A stretch of 64,000 nt of DNA, taken from Apoda limacodes (Eukaryota > Arthropoda > Insecta > Lepidoptera > Limacodidae). The first letter of the stretch is position 1. Every line of letters begins with the position of its first letter. A program made the translations under genes and the position numbers. Positions 23,701 through 34,858 of this stretch are shown here, one piece after another. The DNA lies in NCBI GenBank assembly GCA_946406115.1, contig OX291562.1, forward strand, positions 7,098,001 through 7,162,000. The letters run 5' to 3'. The notes beneath the pieces were generated by a model. It searched no databases and was not told the DNA's origin. It saw nothing but the letters and a program-made list of their open reading frames with translations.

Positions 23701-24834
23701 AATATTAATGATGTGCATGTAAATGTACTCAATCTCATTACACAATTACATTTTTATTAATAATTATTATTTATTTCATTTTGAAACATTATATTGTTAA
23801 TGGAAAGAGTTCTGAAAATCGAAATCTATACATACATATAATAAAATGGTAGGAAAGTCAAAACTGTACATTGAATATTTTTTTTAAAAGAATACATGGG
23901 TTGTGATCTACAATCGATACCGAAGCCAAAAATATAGTTTTTAGAATTTTTGTCTATTTGTCTGTATGTATGTTCGGGATAAACTCAAAAAGTACTGCAT
24001 GGATTTATACTTCAAATTTGGTACAAATATTATTAAAAAGTCGGGTCAACATATAGGCAACATATTATCACGCTATCACCTACGGGTAACGAGCGTTGAA
24101 CCTTTATTTCTTCAACGCATTCTGTAACAACGTGTAATCTAACGACGAATATTTGACTTGCTTCTTAATTATTCTACTCACACATAGCCATTTATTTTAT
24201 GTTAAAAAATCTTGTAAAGTCATAACTTAGATGTGTTATAATTTTTCACCATATAAAAATGTTTCCTGTTTGCTAACTAGATGACGTTGGCGTCGAATCA
24301 GATCGCGCTATGGTTTCGTTCACAAAAAGTAATTTTATAGTATAGCGTTCACGCAGATCACGTCGCGGGCAGCAGCTTGTTGTAAATAATTTGGTTCATT
24401 ACTATTTGTATTCAATACTTCTTCGGTAATTTATTCCATTACTTGACGAACCCTGCGGTTCCACCGACAGAAAAACCTATATATAGAATATGATATATTA
24501 CAGAATATAATAGAATATGGCTTATTACGTTGAATTTTTTGACAAGTAATCATACAAAAAAAAAGTAAAGCTTTAAAGGTTCATATAAAAACATATTTTT
24601 TTAAGGTTTTTACTTTTTCTGTATTATAAAGATATAAGATTGATTGGTACGTACAAACTCCAACTACAGCAATTTTAGTGTACCAATACCCTTAAGTAAA
24701 ACAATAAATAAATACAATAGCTTAATTGTAATATAGTCGAAAAAAGCTGTGTCCAAAAGTTTATGCCAAACTCTTGTACTATAGGCATGATTGCTGACTA
24801 TTATTTATTAGTTTGTTGAAAATTATTTTATTGA

Positions 24835-24905
24835 CTATTATTTGGTAGGTATTGCAAAACCTATAGTGCGCAAGTGCGACTCGCACTTGGCCGGTTTTTA
24901 GTACT
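24835..24905 (+). repeat. Terminal fragment of the same repeat
   Basis: Ends 'cgcaagtgcgactcgcactt' then 'ggccggttttt', the right end of the family. Confidence 0.5.
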
Positions 24906-25199
24906 CAAATTTTCGTTTAAATACTTATCATTCCTTTTTATGTGAATAGAATTAAATTAAATTTATTAATTTCACTAAAACGTTTTCACATACCGAGCTA
25001 AGAAGTTTATCTCATGCGAAAACCCTTCAAATCCTGTTACGGCCCACTAACAATGACTTAGCTCCATATACACGTACATTTAATCCTATGAATCTTCAGT
25101 CAGAATCTCGTCAAACGAGAACTTCAGAGCGAGTAATTACGAGAATATCCTTTTGTCACTGATGGATTTCGTCTCCTTTCATATTCAGGATTAATTGTT

Positions 25200-25415
25200 T
25201 ACATAATAATGCTACAAATATTATGAATGTGAAAGTATGTCTGGATGGATGTTTGTTACTTAATCACGCTTCAAACACTGGGCGGATCAGGATGAAACTT
25301 AGCACACATATATGTTAGGTTCTGCAATAAGGACATAGGCTACTTTTATCCTGAAAAATTCAAAATTTACCGCGGGAATAACTGTGAACGAGCAAAAAGA
25401 TTTGCTATTTACACA
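25200..25415 (+). mobile_element. Lep1-like Helitron, 5' portion
   Basis: Starts 'ctacaaatattatgaatgtg', followed by 'ggatggatgtttgttactta', 'gatgaaacttagcacacata' and 'taccgcgggaataactgtga'. These are the 5' and middle blocks of the Lep1-like family. The GC-rich 3' end is missing. Confidence 0.55.
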
Positions 25416-25684
25416 CTTACAGCCCTCACTTTGTTATAATATATATTAATGTTATCTTATAAGAGGCTTTAATGAAATAAAGATTTATTTATTTATTTAT
25501 TATTTATTAAAAAAAAAAACGAACTAAAGCTACAGTTAAAATTTGTTATAGTAAACTTCATTAGCATAATTAAGAAGTTTCACGCAGATAGAAACGTTAG
25601 GTAGCTTATAGATGTTGACACTGCTTGCGTGGTCTACTTCTGTTTTTTCCAATCCTACATGTCTTATGGCATTTTGATTTAGGG

Positions 25685-26140
25685 TACGGCAGCTGATATT
25701 GATAGAGTCTTTATTTTGCAAAAGAGAGTAGTACAGTCAATATATAAATTGGGACCTCGAATTTCTTTTAAGAAACTATCTAGGGAAATTGGTATTTTAA
25801 CTGTTCCCTGCCAATATATTTCTCGCTTGTATAATGTATGTACGCAAAAATTGACAATTGTTGACGAAAAATAGTGACCTACCCAGTCACAGACATAAAT
25901 CTAAATACACAGTGTTAATACAAGGAAAAAGGATAAACTGGTAGTTCCAAAATGTCATCTTCAGAAGGTACACAGCTTTTTCGCAATACAAAGTATATAT
26001 TTCTACCGTAAAATTCCAGAACATGTAGTTAATTTAACTCCAAATAAATTTAAAATATATGTCAAAGATACTTTATTGAAAAAAAAAAGGCTATTACAAA
26101 GTTAATGATTACATAAATCATAAAAATGCTTGGAAAAATT
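25685..26140 (+). pseudogene. LINE ORF2 C-terminal remnant (second LINE family)
   Basis: The plus strand translates to AADIDRVFILQKRVVQSIYK, LGPRISFKKLSREIGILTVP and CQYISRLYNVCTQKL, then broken text ending in KGYYKVNDYI-like sequence. This is the post-RT C-terminal region of a LINE, where ILQKR and the ILTVPCQYI block are typical. Stops and frameshifts show decay. It lies inside intron 1 of the Osiris gene, in the opposite orientation to it. Confidence 0.7.
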
Positions 26141-26359
26141 AGAACTTAATTGATTTGTATTGGTATTAGTGCATTTGTAATATTTTTCAAATTAAAATAT
26201 TGTATTTTTATATGAAGTTGAAAAAATATGAAAGATTAACTGCTTTTCTGTTTCTTGCCGGTTCTTCTCGGTAGTAAATTTTTACGAACCGGTGGTTATT
26301 TTTTGAAATTAATAATTAAACTGACGATCTAAAAAAGTGAATATATAAAATAATAAATA

Positions 26360-26605
26360 TTTTTTGGACATTACACACATTGCCGTCTGGTATCAAAGTA
26401 AGCAAAGCTTGTTCTATGGATACCAGAAAATGGATACATATGTATAGTTTTTTTTTTTTGTAAATACTTACATATTATACATTGAAAACACCCAGTCTCA
26501 AGGCAAACACAAATAATAAATATTTGTCTTGTGCGGGAATCGAACACACGCTCCTCGATTGGGCAGTCGGGTCATTACCCTCTGAGCCGCGGAACCGACA
26601 TGCTT
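26360..26605 (-). mobile_element. tRNA-headed SINE (copy 2)
   Basis: Reverse-oriented: 'ggacattacacacattgccg' and 'agtaagcaaagcttgttcta' (tail) at the left, and 'tgtgcgggaatcgaacacac' (box B-like head) at the right. Confidence 0.75.
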
Positions 26606-28878
26606 TCATTTTTCATCAAAGCATTTTCTATGTTCGATGTTTTAGAATCGAAATCTATATTATTTATTATGTAGCTATACTTAAAATAAGATGGTATGAC
26701 TTGAATCATCAAAACCAAGCCGATACTAATGAAGCTAGAAATATGAAATAAAGAAGATAAGTTTCTTTTATGACGTAGAGCTCCACTTCGAAAGGATTTC
26801 ATGAAATTCATTCCAAAAGGGGCTGAAATAGGGATTGAAAATTTGTGTGAAAATCTATCACTTTTCAAGTAAAATCAATGAAAATTGGTATTCGGGCTAT
26901 TCTTGGAAAATCATACCCAAGGCTGTAAAATAGGTGATGAATCTTTATATTTATATATTTATAGGAATTCAGTTAGTTAAACAAATAAAAGTTTAAAAAT
27001 TGATTTATAGACTGTGAATTGTAACTTCACATTTCTAAAACAGGCTTAAATTTGGGGGCAGAATTTTATTATTGAATATCTCGAAAATTTTAATAATAGC
27101 CATTTGGAACTTGTACAAGTATTTTTGATCGAATTTTTATTGGATGTGTGCATGTGTCCCTATTTTGCCGACAAAAAGTAGATGACCGATTTTTTAATCG
27201 GATGCGGGCGGACAGCCTAAGCAGGACTTGTACTATTGGTGCTAGACAATTGATAAACATATTATGTAATGAAATAGAAAACAATGAAAATAAAGAAAAA
27301 CATTAAAGTTAACACAGAAATAAATGTCCTATGCGGGAATTCAAACCGCGCACTTATTAAAAGAGGCAAAATCGTTACTAAAATAGCCACTAGGCGGTTG
27401 GTAGACAGTTTCTACGCAAATATTGAAAAAATATGGAATGCTAACGGTACAGTTGCGGAACATCTAATTCACTCTACTCTACTTGCTGTAAATCGCGTGA
27501 TAATGCGAGGAAAATGGCGATACTAATAAGTAGAAACCGTTTGATTAATTTATCTTCATATCTCGTTATTCTCTCTTTAGCAAAAGAAACGGTTTAGATA
27601 AAAACATACAGAGCAGATAATGAAATACAAAAAATTCACGCAATGCAAAAATTCTTAGAATCATTGCGTTGCGTGACAAGTTAGCCCAAAAACCCGTTGT
27701 TTGAGAGAGATACGGATACAAATATAAGATAGGCAAAATGCTGGTTGTACAAGAATTAACATAAGCTTTCGTAGTGAAAGAATTATTGTGCATATCTGAG
27801 AAATTTGTCAATATTTTTTTTTATAATAATTTTTGGTAAAAGTAACATTTTCATTTAATTTTTTTTACTGATTTCTAAACACATGGTTGAAAATTTAGAC
27901 GTAGAGGACACAATATCAACGATTTTAGAAGCGAATGACTTTCTAAATATATTTTCAAGATATATCTAAAATGGTATCCTAAATGTGCATATGGATCGCA
28001 TAGGGAATATGGATCGCCTTTATAAATCTATAAAAGTTACTTAAAAAAATATTCCTAAGTGGATTTATTCTCCTTTATAGATTTTTTATTTATGTGTTAA
28101 TATTATTATAACAAATGTCATTGTAACTAGTGTAACAATTATAACAGGCTCGTAATTATTTAATTCTTAACTTAATATGTAGTAAAATAAAAAAATTGTA
28201 TACAGATAAAATGAAATAGAGTCAAATAAAAAAAAAAAGTCTCTCATTCATTACTGTAAGTTGGTCGTTACAATTAAATCTTTTCTTGAAATTTATATAA
28301 ATTGTTTCTAGTTGCAAGTTTTCGATAAAAGAAAAGTATTTAATTTTTAATTACAATGAACTAATTGCTTATGAGGCAGTACAACGTGACAGTAAAAACA
28401 AGGATGACGCGATATGTAACTCACAGTGCGTGAGTAGTGCAGCTACATCGCAATTCATCATCATTTTGTTTGAAATACATAAAACTAATAGTTTATTACA
28501 CATCGTTCTCAAAAAAAGCTTTTTTTTCAGGTCCAAAGCACTGTTACGGCTATGCTTTAGCGAAGTTGTAAACTAACAGCACTTAGGACTTTGGAGATTT
28601 CTTTGCCAAAACTTCCAAACAATGAAAAGGGGACAATGAACGTTTTTCAGGGTTTTCCATATCTCTAAAAACACAGACATTAAATTTAAGTCGGATCTGG
28701 TTAGCGGATCTGGAGATATATTTGCCAAAAAAGTTCAAATTTAGGTACTGTCTCCTAAATAATCACTTGTTTTATGAGGTATAATCTCTTATAACCTCTT
28801 CCTTACATCTTTATTCTTTGAATTATTTAGTTTATTATAATATTAAAATAATTTATTCAAACTTTATTCGTTGCTTAC

Positions 28879-29218
28879 CTTTAGCAGTTCTGCTTTCGAA
28901 TATTTCGACTTCCATCGCGTCATTTCTTTCTTCGGGCTTCGTTAGTCTGAATGACCAATCATCCCAATCGAATGTGAAGGCGTGATTCTGAAGAAAGCTT
29001 GATAGCAGTCCTTGGTTCGATCTCGCTTGCCTCGTCTTCAAGGGCTCTATCGTCACCACATCAAACAGCGTCACTGTCTTCTTCTGCCGCATACTTCTTA
29101 CGAACTCCTTTGCCAAATTTTCTATACACGTAGCATTGTCACTACATTTTAGTTGAACCACTTCAGCTCCTACTTGTCCAATAACAACGAAGGTGAGCAA
29201 AAAAAGTATGGCAGTCAT
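28879..29218 (-). CDS. Osiris gene exon 1 (signal peptide and two-cysteine region)
   Basis: I start at the ATG at 29218 because its context (TTCAAAATGA) is good and it yields a clean signal peptide: MTAILFLLTFVVIGQVGA, 18 aa, with cleavage before EVVQLK. A longer open frame upstream of it uses only a GTG. The mature part carries KCSDNATC (C25, C31), EFVRSMRQKKTVTLFDVV, TIEPLKTRQARSN, and a block ending VEIFESRTAK. The Cys pair and the LFDVV-type block are the N-terminal signature of Osiris proteins. The donor is AAAG|GTAAGC, phase 1. No TATA box is seen within 100 bp upstream. Confidence 0.88.
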
Positions 29219-29441
29219 TTTGAACACTTACTGTTTCTGTCACAAAACACTTTCTCACAACGTCACCAATCCATTTGTAGGTCACGCCCTCCGATTCCGT
29301 ACCACCTTCATTGGTGTATTCTTCATAAATGAGTCCACTTATGCACTGCTGATGATTTTTATCCACGGTTACGCTGCACTGGCTACCTTGGAACGTGAGT
29401 GCAATATGTTTTTTTAGTTCTTCTTCGTGTTTGTGTTCCAT
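29163..29441 (-). other. Upstream ATG open frame overlapping the Osiris start
   Basis: A 92-codon frame starts at an ATG with a good context (TCAAATGG). It overlaps the Osiris ATG in another frame. Its text (for example KHIALTFQGSQCSVTVDKNH) matches no family I know. It contains a GTAAGT donor-like site at about 29233, 15 bp before the Osiris ATG. It could be a uORF, a 5' exon of another transcript, or chance. Confidence 0.3.
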
Positions 29442-29449
29442 TTGATTAA

Positions 29450-31440
29450 CATTAAACCACTTTTCTTTCCACTACTCGGGTTTCCGATCAATTATTTTCC
29501 GTTAGTCGTTTGTTTAAAGTGCAATCTTGAGTACTGTACACGAAAATTTATGCAGCAAAAAAATTGCGTTACACACAAATCGATACATTTAATAGATTTC
29601 TTGGAATGATATTTTACTTTCGAATTTACTAGTAAAAGTATTAGAATTATACGTAATAAAGGTTATGTTCTATTAGTATTTTATTTAGGCTATGTAAATA
29701 TTTGGCTTCGTCATGAAAGCAATTTCAATTGAATGAAAGTGGAAAACTAATTGGAGTTTATTTTCAAAATTTTCTGATTACTAATTGAATTTGTTTTACT
29801 AGACCTTTTTTAAAAAAACGGATCAAACAGATAGGTGCAACCTAATTTATTTATATAATACAAGAAACATAAACTATCGAAAGTATTCTAAAATAATTAT
29901 CGACTAGTTAAAAACGACCATAAGATCATATCACACTATCGACACTATCCATACTGATACTCCAGCTGATATACATGAATTTATGAAATTAATATTTAGG
30001 CTGCGCTAATACTATAAATGCGAAAGTGAGGTTTCTTGCCGTTTGTTTTCTTCAGAACGCCTTTACTTTTCCGAAACGGCGATAAATTTAGATTTAGTTT
30101 TAAGTCGAGGTTCACCCACCTTTGTGCAAACCGTCCAACTTTTCGCAAGCAGCACCGCTGCAAAAGTTAGTCCGTGTGTAATTATAAAGATCATCTGTGA
30201 CCAATGACAGTAGACAGTAGTTTTATTTGTTTGTCATTCCTTTACGTAGCAACGGAGTATCTGGTGCAGCTGAAATTTTGCACAAAGATTGTTGAATGGA
30301 CGAAGAAGTACATAGCTATCATTTTGCTTAAATGACCACAGTAAAAACTATAATCACAGACTTTATACTAATACTTTACCACTATAACTAGATTCCACGT
30401 CATCGGAATTTAAGTTTGGCTATAACTTGTTAATGAAAACTTCCTTACTATGAATCAAGGAATTGCTGGAGAAATCTCAAGCCACTAACAGAATTCAGTG
30501 TGAACTAACTAACAGGAAAGAGTCTAGGATAAAAACTAAAATAAAAAACATAAAATATTAATTTTACTAGGATTATATCTTTGTATTTAAATATCGAAGT
30601 CAAAAAGCATTTGCGCTTGTGTTTTTTAGTTCTTCAGAATCCAGTAAATTTCTACTACTAATTTAATTAATTTTGAAAATTAATAAAAACAGATAATTCA
30701 GGTGTTTACTACACACATATTTTTTAGCCATATAAAAGAATAATCTAACTTCTTTGTAATACACAGCATTACTAATAAAAATATATACTTTACTAATATA
30801 AAAATGTTAGGAAAAATGTTTAGTTTGTCCTTTCTTCATGTGGCAACGGAGCATTAAACTAAAATTTGGCACGAAGTTAGTTGAAGAAACGGAGAAAATT
30901 ATAATTAATTAATTTCTGAGACATTATCTTAGAAATGATTCTTGTAGGGATTATTATTATTAAATACCACGTAGACGAACTATTGTAACAGTTACGGATT
31001 TAGCTTGCTATAGTAACTTTCTTTCTATAAATTAAGATTTAGCTGCAGAAATCCCACGCCGATAATCGAATTTAGGCTATGCGGTGCCGCTGACAAAAGC
31101 TATTAAGATAGACCTGAAGTTATCCGGTTTCCCAGTAATGCATGGAAACAAATGTCAAATTAGTAATAAATAACCCAAATAGTCACGGTTATTAATGATA
31201 ACTTTATTAGCATAATAGGAAGTTTTAAATTAAAATAAGCGTGGTCGTAATGCACGATGTGGAAGAAGTTGTCTACACGATAACTTATTTCCTATACCAA
31301 ACACTATTTACGCAGAACAGTCACTGAATGGAAGACCATTTTACTGAACTTCTAATGACTTATAAAGTGCTAGTACATCAATATTATAAACTCACAAAAT
31401 CTTCATAGAAGTAAGAAATACAATTTAAATATACATAATT
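29450..31440. other. Intergenic AT-rich region
   Basis: No gene is seen. It contains 'aatactataaatgcgaaagt' near 30008, which resembles the 5' end of the Lep1-like Helitron, and a more complete diverged copy at about 30780-31107. Confidence 0.45.
30780..31107 (+). mobile_element. Diverged Lep1-like Helitron
   Basis: The start is near 'tactaatataaaaatgttag' and the end is 'ccacgccgataatcgaattt' followed by 'gcggtgccgctgacaaaagc', the family's GC-rich 3' end. The middle is heavily diverged. Confidence 0.45.
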
Positions 31441-31449
31441 AAAGATTAA

Positions 31450-31517
31450 CCTCGATTCGAACCAGCGACCCTTACATTCCGTGTAAGTGCTCTACCACTG
31501 AGCTATATACCGAGGCA
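31450..31517 (-). pseudogene. tRNA-like sequence, left member of an inverted pair
   Basis: The minus strand reads GCCTCGGTATATAGCTCAGT, GGTAGAGCACTTACACGGAA and TGTAAGGGTCGCTGGTTCGA. The D arm (GCTC...GAGC) and anticodon stem (CTTAC/GTAAG) pair. The loop is ACGGAAT, giving GGA at the anticodon position, but base 33 is C instead of U. The 3' side of the T stem is missing. It is likely a tRNA-derived repeat or pseudogene and not a working tRNA gene. Confidence 0.5.
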
Positions 31518-31568
31518 CAAGTCTGACTGATGAAAATTCTAACTACATCTTTGCTTTGGAAAAAAAAA

Positions 31569-31630
31569 GAGCTCAGTGGTAGAGCACTTACACGGAATGT
31601 AAGGGTCGTAGGTTCAAGACCTGGCTCGAG
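31569..31630 (+). pseudogene. tRNA-like sequence, right member of an inverted pair
   Basis: 'gagctcagtggtagagcact' and 'tacacggaatgtaagggtcg' are the same tRNA-like core as 31450-31517 on the other strand. Here the T arm is kept ('taggttcaagacctgg') but the 5' acceptor side is replaced by poly-A. With its partner it forms a hairpin of about 55-bp arms. Confidence 0.5.
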
Positions 31631-31689
31631 ATTAATCTTTTGACTGCATCGTTGCTATGAAAGTATTTATTTATTTTGAAGACCAATAT

Positions 31690-31890
31690 ACTCGTTTTAT
31701 TTGATATCTGCGGCTTTAATAATGGGGTATTAATGAAATGCCAAGATACTTATTAGATTTCTGAAGGGTCGGCAACGCGCAAGTGATACCCCTGGTGTTG
31801 CAAGCGTCCATAGGCTACGGTGACCGCTTACCATCAGGCGGGCCGTAAGCTTGTTTGCCACCTTAGTGGTATTAAAAAAAAAAAAAAAAA
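31690..31890 (+). mobile_element. LINE 3' end (copy 9) with long poly-A
   Basis: Contains 'aagggtcggcaacgcgcaag', 'gcgtccataggctacggtga' and 'ccatcaggcgggccgtaagc', then 'ccttagtggtatt' and an A tract of more than 20. The clean poly-A suggests a fairly recent insertion. Confidence 0.8.
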
Positions 31891-33160
31891 AAAAAATACT
31901 TTTTGTCTTCAATTGAACCCTGAAACCAAAAAGGTTCAATGAAATAGGGGAATGTTGATATTATTATATTTTTTTGTAGTTCATTTGATATAGATATGGT
32001 ATTTATGATATATTTTTTTTCCGTAGAATAACTTTGAGGGAGTCTCTTAAACGAAGAAAGATTATTTCTACGTTAGTATGTATTTCTTAATTCTATGACA
32101 GATAGTATATTTGGATGATTGATGTACTACGACTTTGTTAGGTCTCAGCTCCTACTCCTAGAGTTGTTTATATTTTAGTTCAGAAAAAAACCACGCTCTA
32201 AAATTTAAAGACACAATAATAATAATGTAATAAATTAAGTGTTAAGAAAAATTTCGAATGTAAACTTACAAGAACTCTTAAAGTTAAGGATTTTTTTTTT
32301 AATAAATCGAAACAGGAAACTGATAAGATTTTTTTTTTAATAAATGTACGAGACGTTTAATTTTTTTTATGAAAGCAACAATTTAATGTTCTTAATCAGC
32401 TGAATTTATTTACAAGAGCAAACTTCAATAAATCTATGGATAAAACTGGAAGATTATTTAAGGAAATCACTAAACAAATGCAATAGACCATTGCCTATTT
32501 ATATCCTGTATTCCCGGAAAAAATAGAGCCACTTTTCAAGTGATCTGAAGTGTTGTCAACAGGGCACTGCATGTTTATTTGTATTCCCACAAAAACAAAA
32601 ACAATATTGTCTCTCAGTGTATAAATTTTTATTTGTTTCTTTTTTCGTTTAAAGAATGTCATTTTTTGTCTCTTATTTAAACAATTTTCATCAATTATTA
32701 CTACTAAGAAACAAATATGCCGATTCGCAAAGTTAAAAGAATAGTTGAAAAGCGTTATTTTTTTCACCTTTACTATGAATAAAGGTATAGTAGTTCTTAT
32801 TTTTGAAACAAAAAAGCTAAATTAAATCTCAGATATTTATAGTTTTTTTTAGTATCATATGTTGTTGATGACAAAATAACGACTGCAAATTGGTATATTT
32901 AAGCATTGCTCTGATGTTATATTTGTGTTTTAACTACTAGCATTTATCCAAAGCTTCGCCTGCACAAGATCTAGTCATCAGAATAGGATTTCTACGAAAA
33001 CCTCTTGATTGACATTAAAAAAAAAGTGTCCTTCTCCGCTTTCCGTTTCACTTAGATCAGAACTACCCTCGTGGGATTTTGATCAGTATCAATTTTTAAC
33101 ATAGGTAACAAATTTTTCTTCTCCATTCCTTCAACTATCTTTGTGCCAGAACTTTAATTT
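31891..33160. other. AT-rich spacer, no gene seen
   Basis: Poly-A/poly-T-rich DNA. The short minus-strand frame at 32495-32767 has a lysine/isoleucine-rich, low-complexity translation and no domain. Confidence 0.5.
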
Positions 33161-33164
33161 TAGC

Positions 33165-33400
33165 TTGTGGTTGGATATTACACACAGCGTCGTCTGGCCC
33201 CAAACTAAGCAAAGCTTGTGCTATGGATGCCAGACAACGGATAAAACTTCATATATATACTTTTTCACAGTTTATTACACTTTATATCCAATCTCAAGAC
33301 AAATACAATTTTGTAATAAATGTTTGTTTTGTGCGGGAATCGAACCTACGTCCCTCGATTCAGCAGTCGGCAGCAGCACTGCACTGTAACTGTAGATTAC
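33165..33400 (-). mobile_element. tRNA-headed SINE (copy 3)
   Basis: The reverse orientation shows 'ggatattacacacagcgtcg' and 'aactaagcaaagcttgtgct' at the left, and 'tgtgcgggaatcgaacctac' (box B-like) at the right. Confidence 0.75.
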
Positions 33401-34858
33401 TAACATTACAACTGAAGAGTGAATAAACTTTCTTATTACTTAAATATAAACTTTCCTTTTGCTAGTTGATGAGAGTGTAAATAGAAATTGGATTATAGTG
33501 TAGAATGAAAGATCCATTCTGAAGTTAATATTCTTTGAAGCTTCGTAACGCTGACTGCGTTTGATATGCGATATGTGCCGCACACACGCTACTAATTGTA
33601 ACCCTGGCTTCGCGACTAGTGATTTCCTATACCTTGCGGAAATCGTGAAGATAGGTAAAAAATCGGTCAGTGAGGTTTACAGAACACTATTGCTTTGTGG
33701 CGCTACACGTATGTTTAATTTTAATTTACCGTTTCTTTGAAACCACTTTTGAAATAATTTTTAAATATAAATTTCTTTAAAATTCAGTTTAAAGTGAATT
33801 TATTATTAATAATTAATTTAATATAAATTCCTATAAGCTATCAAATTAAACATCAATAATTAGTGTCGCAAAATATGCACTAGAGTAAAAAGTTACGTAA
33901 AATACCTAAAATGCAGTTTAAATTTACCTAAGTATCACAAAAAATAGTAAAAAAAGGGAATTTAATTCGACGGACTAAGTTGAATCCCGAGAACAGCGAA
34001 GGATGCTAGAGTAGTGTACCGAGCCGAGCGAGGGCTACAAAGGACCGAGATGATTTTTTTTTCCACGTTTTGTATACTCTGATTTTTATCATTGACTGTG
34101 AGAAAATAAAAAATACTATGTTTTAGTTAATATTTATTACATTTGGTTTTATGATCGTAAATTATTACTAGGTGATAAGAAAACAATGACATAAAACAAC
34201 CACAATAACAATTAAAACAATTTAAAATTGCTCCAAATTCAAAATATTTTTATTCAGTCAGTGAGTAAACGGACACTGTTATTGATGAATAAAATGCCCT
34301 TTTTCAAGGTGCGAGTGGAAGCGGTTTCATATTATTATAGATAGGTAGGAAAGATACTAGATACCGAGGTTACGACAAGATAGTGGCCTAATTTGCTTGA
34401 ACTAGAGCGGGTTCTGTGACCTTACATCCTATTAGATGACCTGAGATGACTTCTCAGCAGAGAGTGCAGTATCTTTTGTAACTAAGCTAAGATCCAATCT
34501 TATAAAGCTAAATTAACATTAGTATTTTTAGTGTAGATCCTGAAATTGGTACTTGTTAGAATCTTGTCTGGGGTTAATTTCGTAACCGCGTAGGTTCGAT
34601 TTCCGCACAGAGCAAAAATGTAATAAAACTTGACTTAACTTAATATTAATAAATATTATTATAAGAATAAGAACAAAGGAAATAAATATAAAGTTTAATT
34701 TTTGGTGGGCGCGCTTGGATGTCGTCTCATGATGAGTAGGTATTATATTATAACCGGCTAAGATATAACGTATACTACTATTTTTTAAAAAGAGCCGCAT
34801 TGAGAACTCCCCCATTATTGGATAAATTCACTTCTCCGAAGTTAAATTTTGTTGGAGA
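33401..34858. other. Spacer without a recognised gene
   Basis: Mostly AT-rich. A GC-richer patch at 33540-33720 and another at 33970-34050 hold no open frame or repeat I recognise. Confidence 0.4.

Larger units (their letters stand above)
20584..28878 (-). other. Osiris intron 1 (8.3 kb)
   Basis: Donor GTAAGC at 28878, acceptor CAG at 20584. It contains repeats listed separately. The remaining DNA (20600-22050, 22300-23270, 23700-24830, 26610-28870) is AT-rich without a supportable gene. A stretch near 22050-22290 is TA/TG microsatellite. Confidence 0.75.
6583..29218 (-). other. Gene model: Osiris-family protein, four coding exons, 641 aa
   Basis: Splicing 29218-28879, 20583-20497, 9131-8942 and 7891-6583 gives 1926 nt, exactly 642 codons including stop. 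Junction phases are 1, 1 and 2, and every intron starts GT and ends AG. The product has an 18-residue signal peptide, a two-cysteine region (C25, C31), the Osiris-type LFDVVTIEPLK block, a very basic RRRRRK stretch, and then a long hydrophobic segment (about residues 148-197). After these comes a 435-residue C-terminal region, far longer than the compact core typical of the family. Osiris (DUF1676) proteins are insect-specific, clustered, and act in cuticle-secreting cells, probably in endomembranes. The usual AQxLAY motif is not evident. Which Osiris orthologue this is cannot be told here. Confidence 0.85.

Noticed and set aside
31450..31630. Two functional tRNA-Ser(GGA) genes
   Set aside because: C at position 33, no long variable arm as tRNA-Ser requires, and each copy lacks part of the acceptor or T stem.
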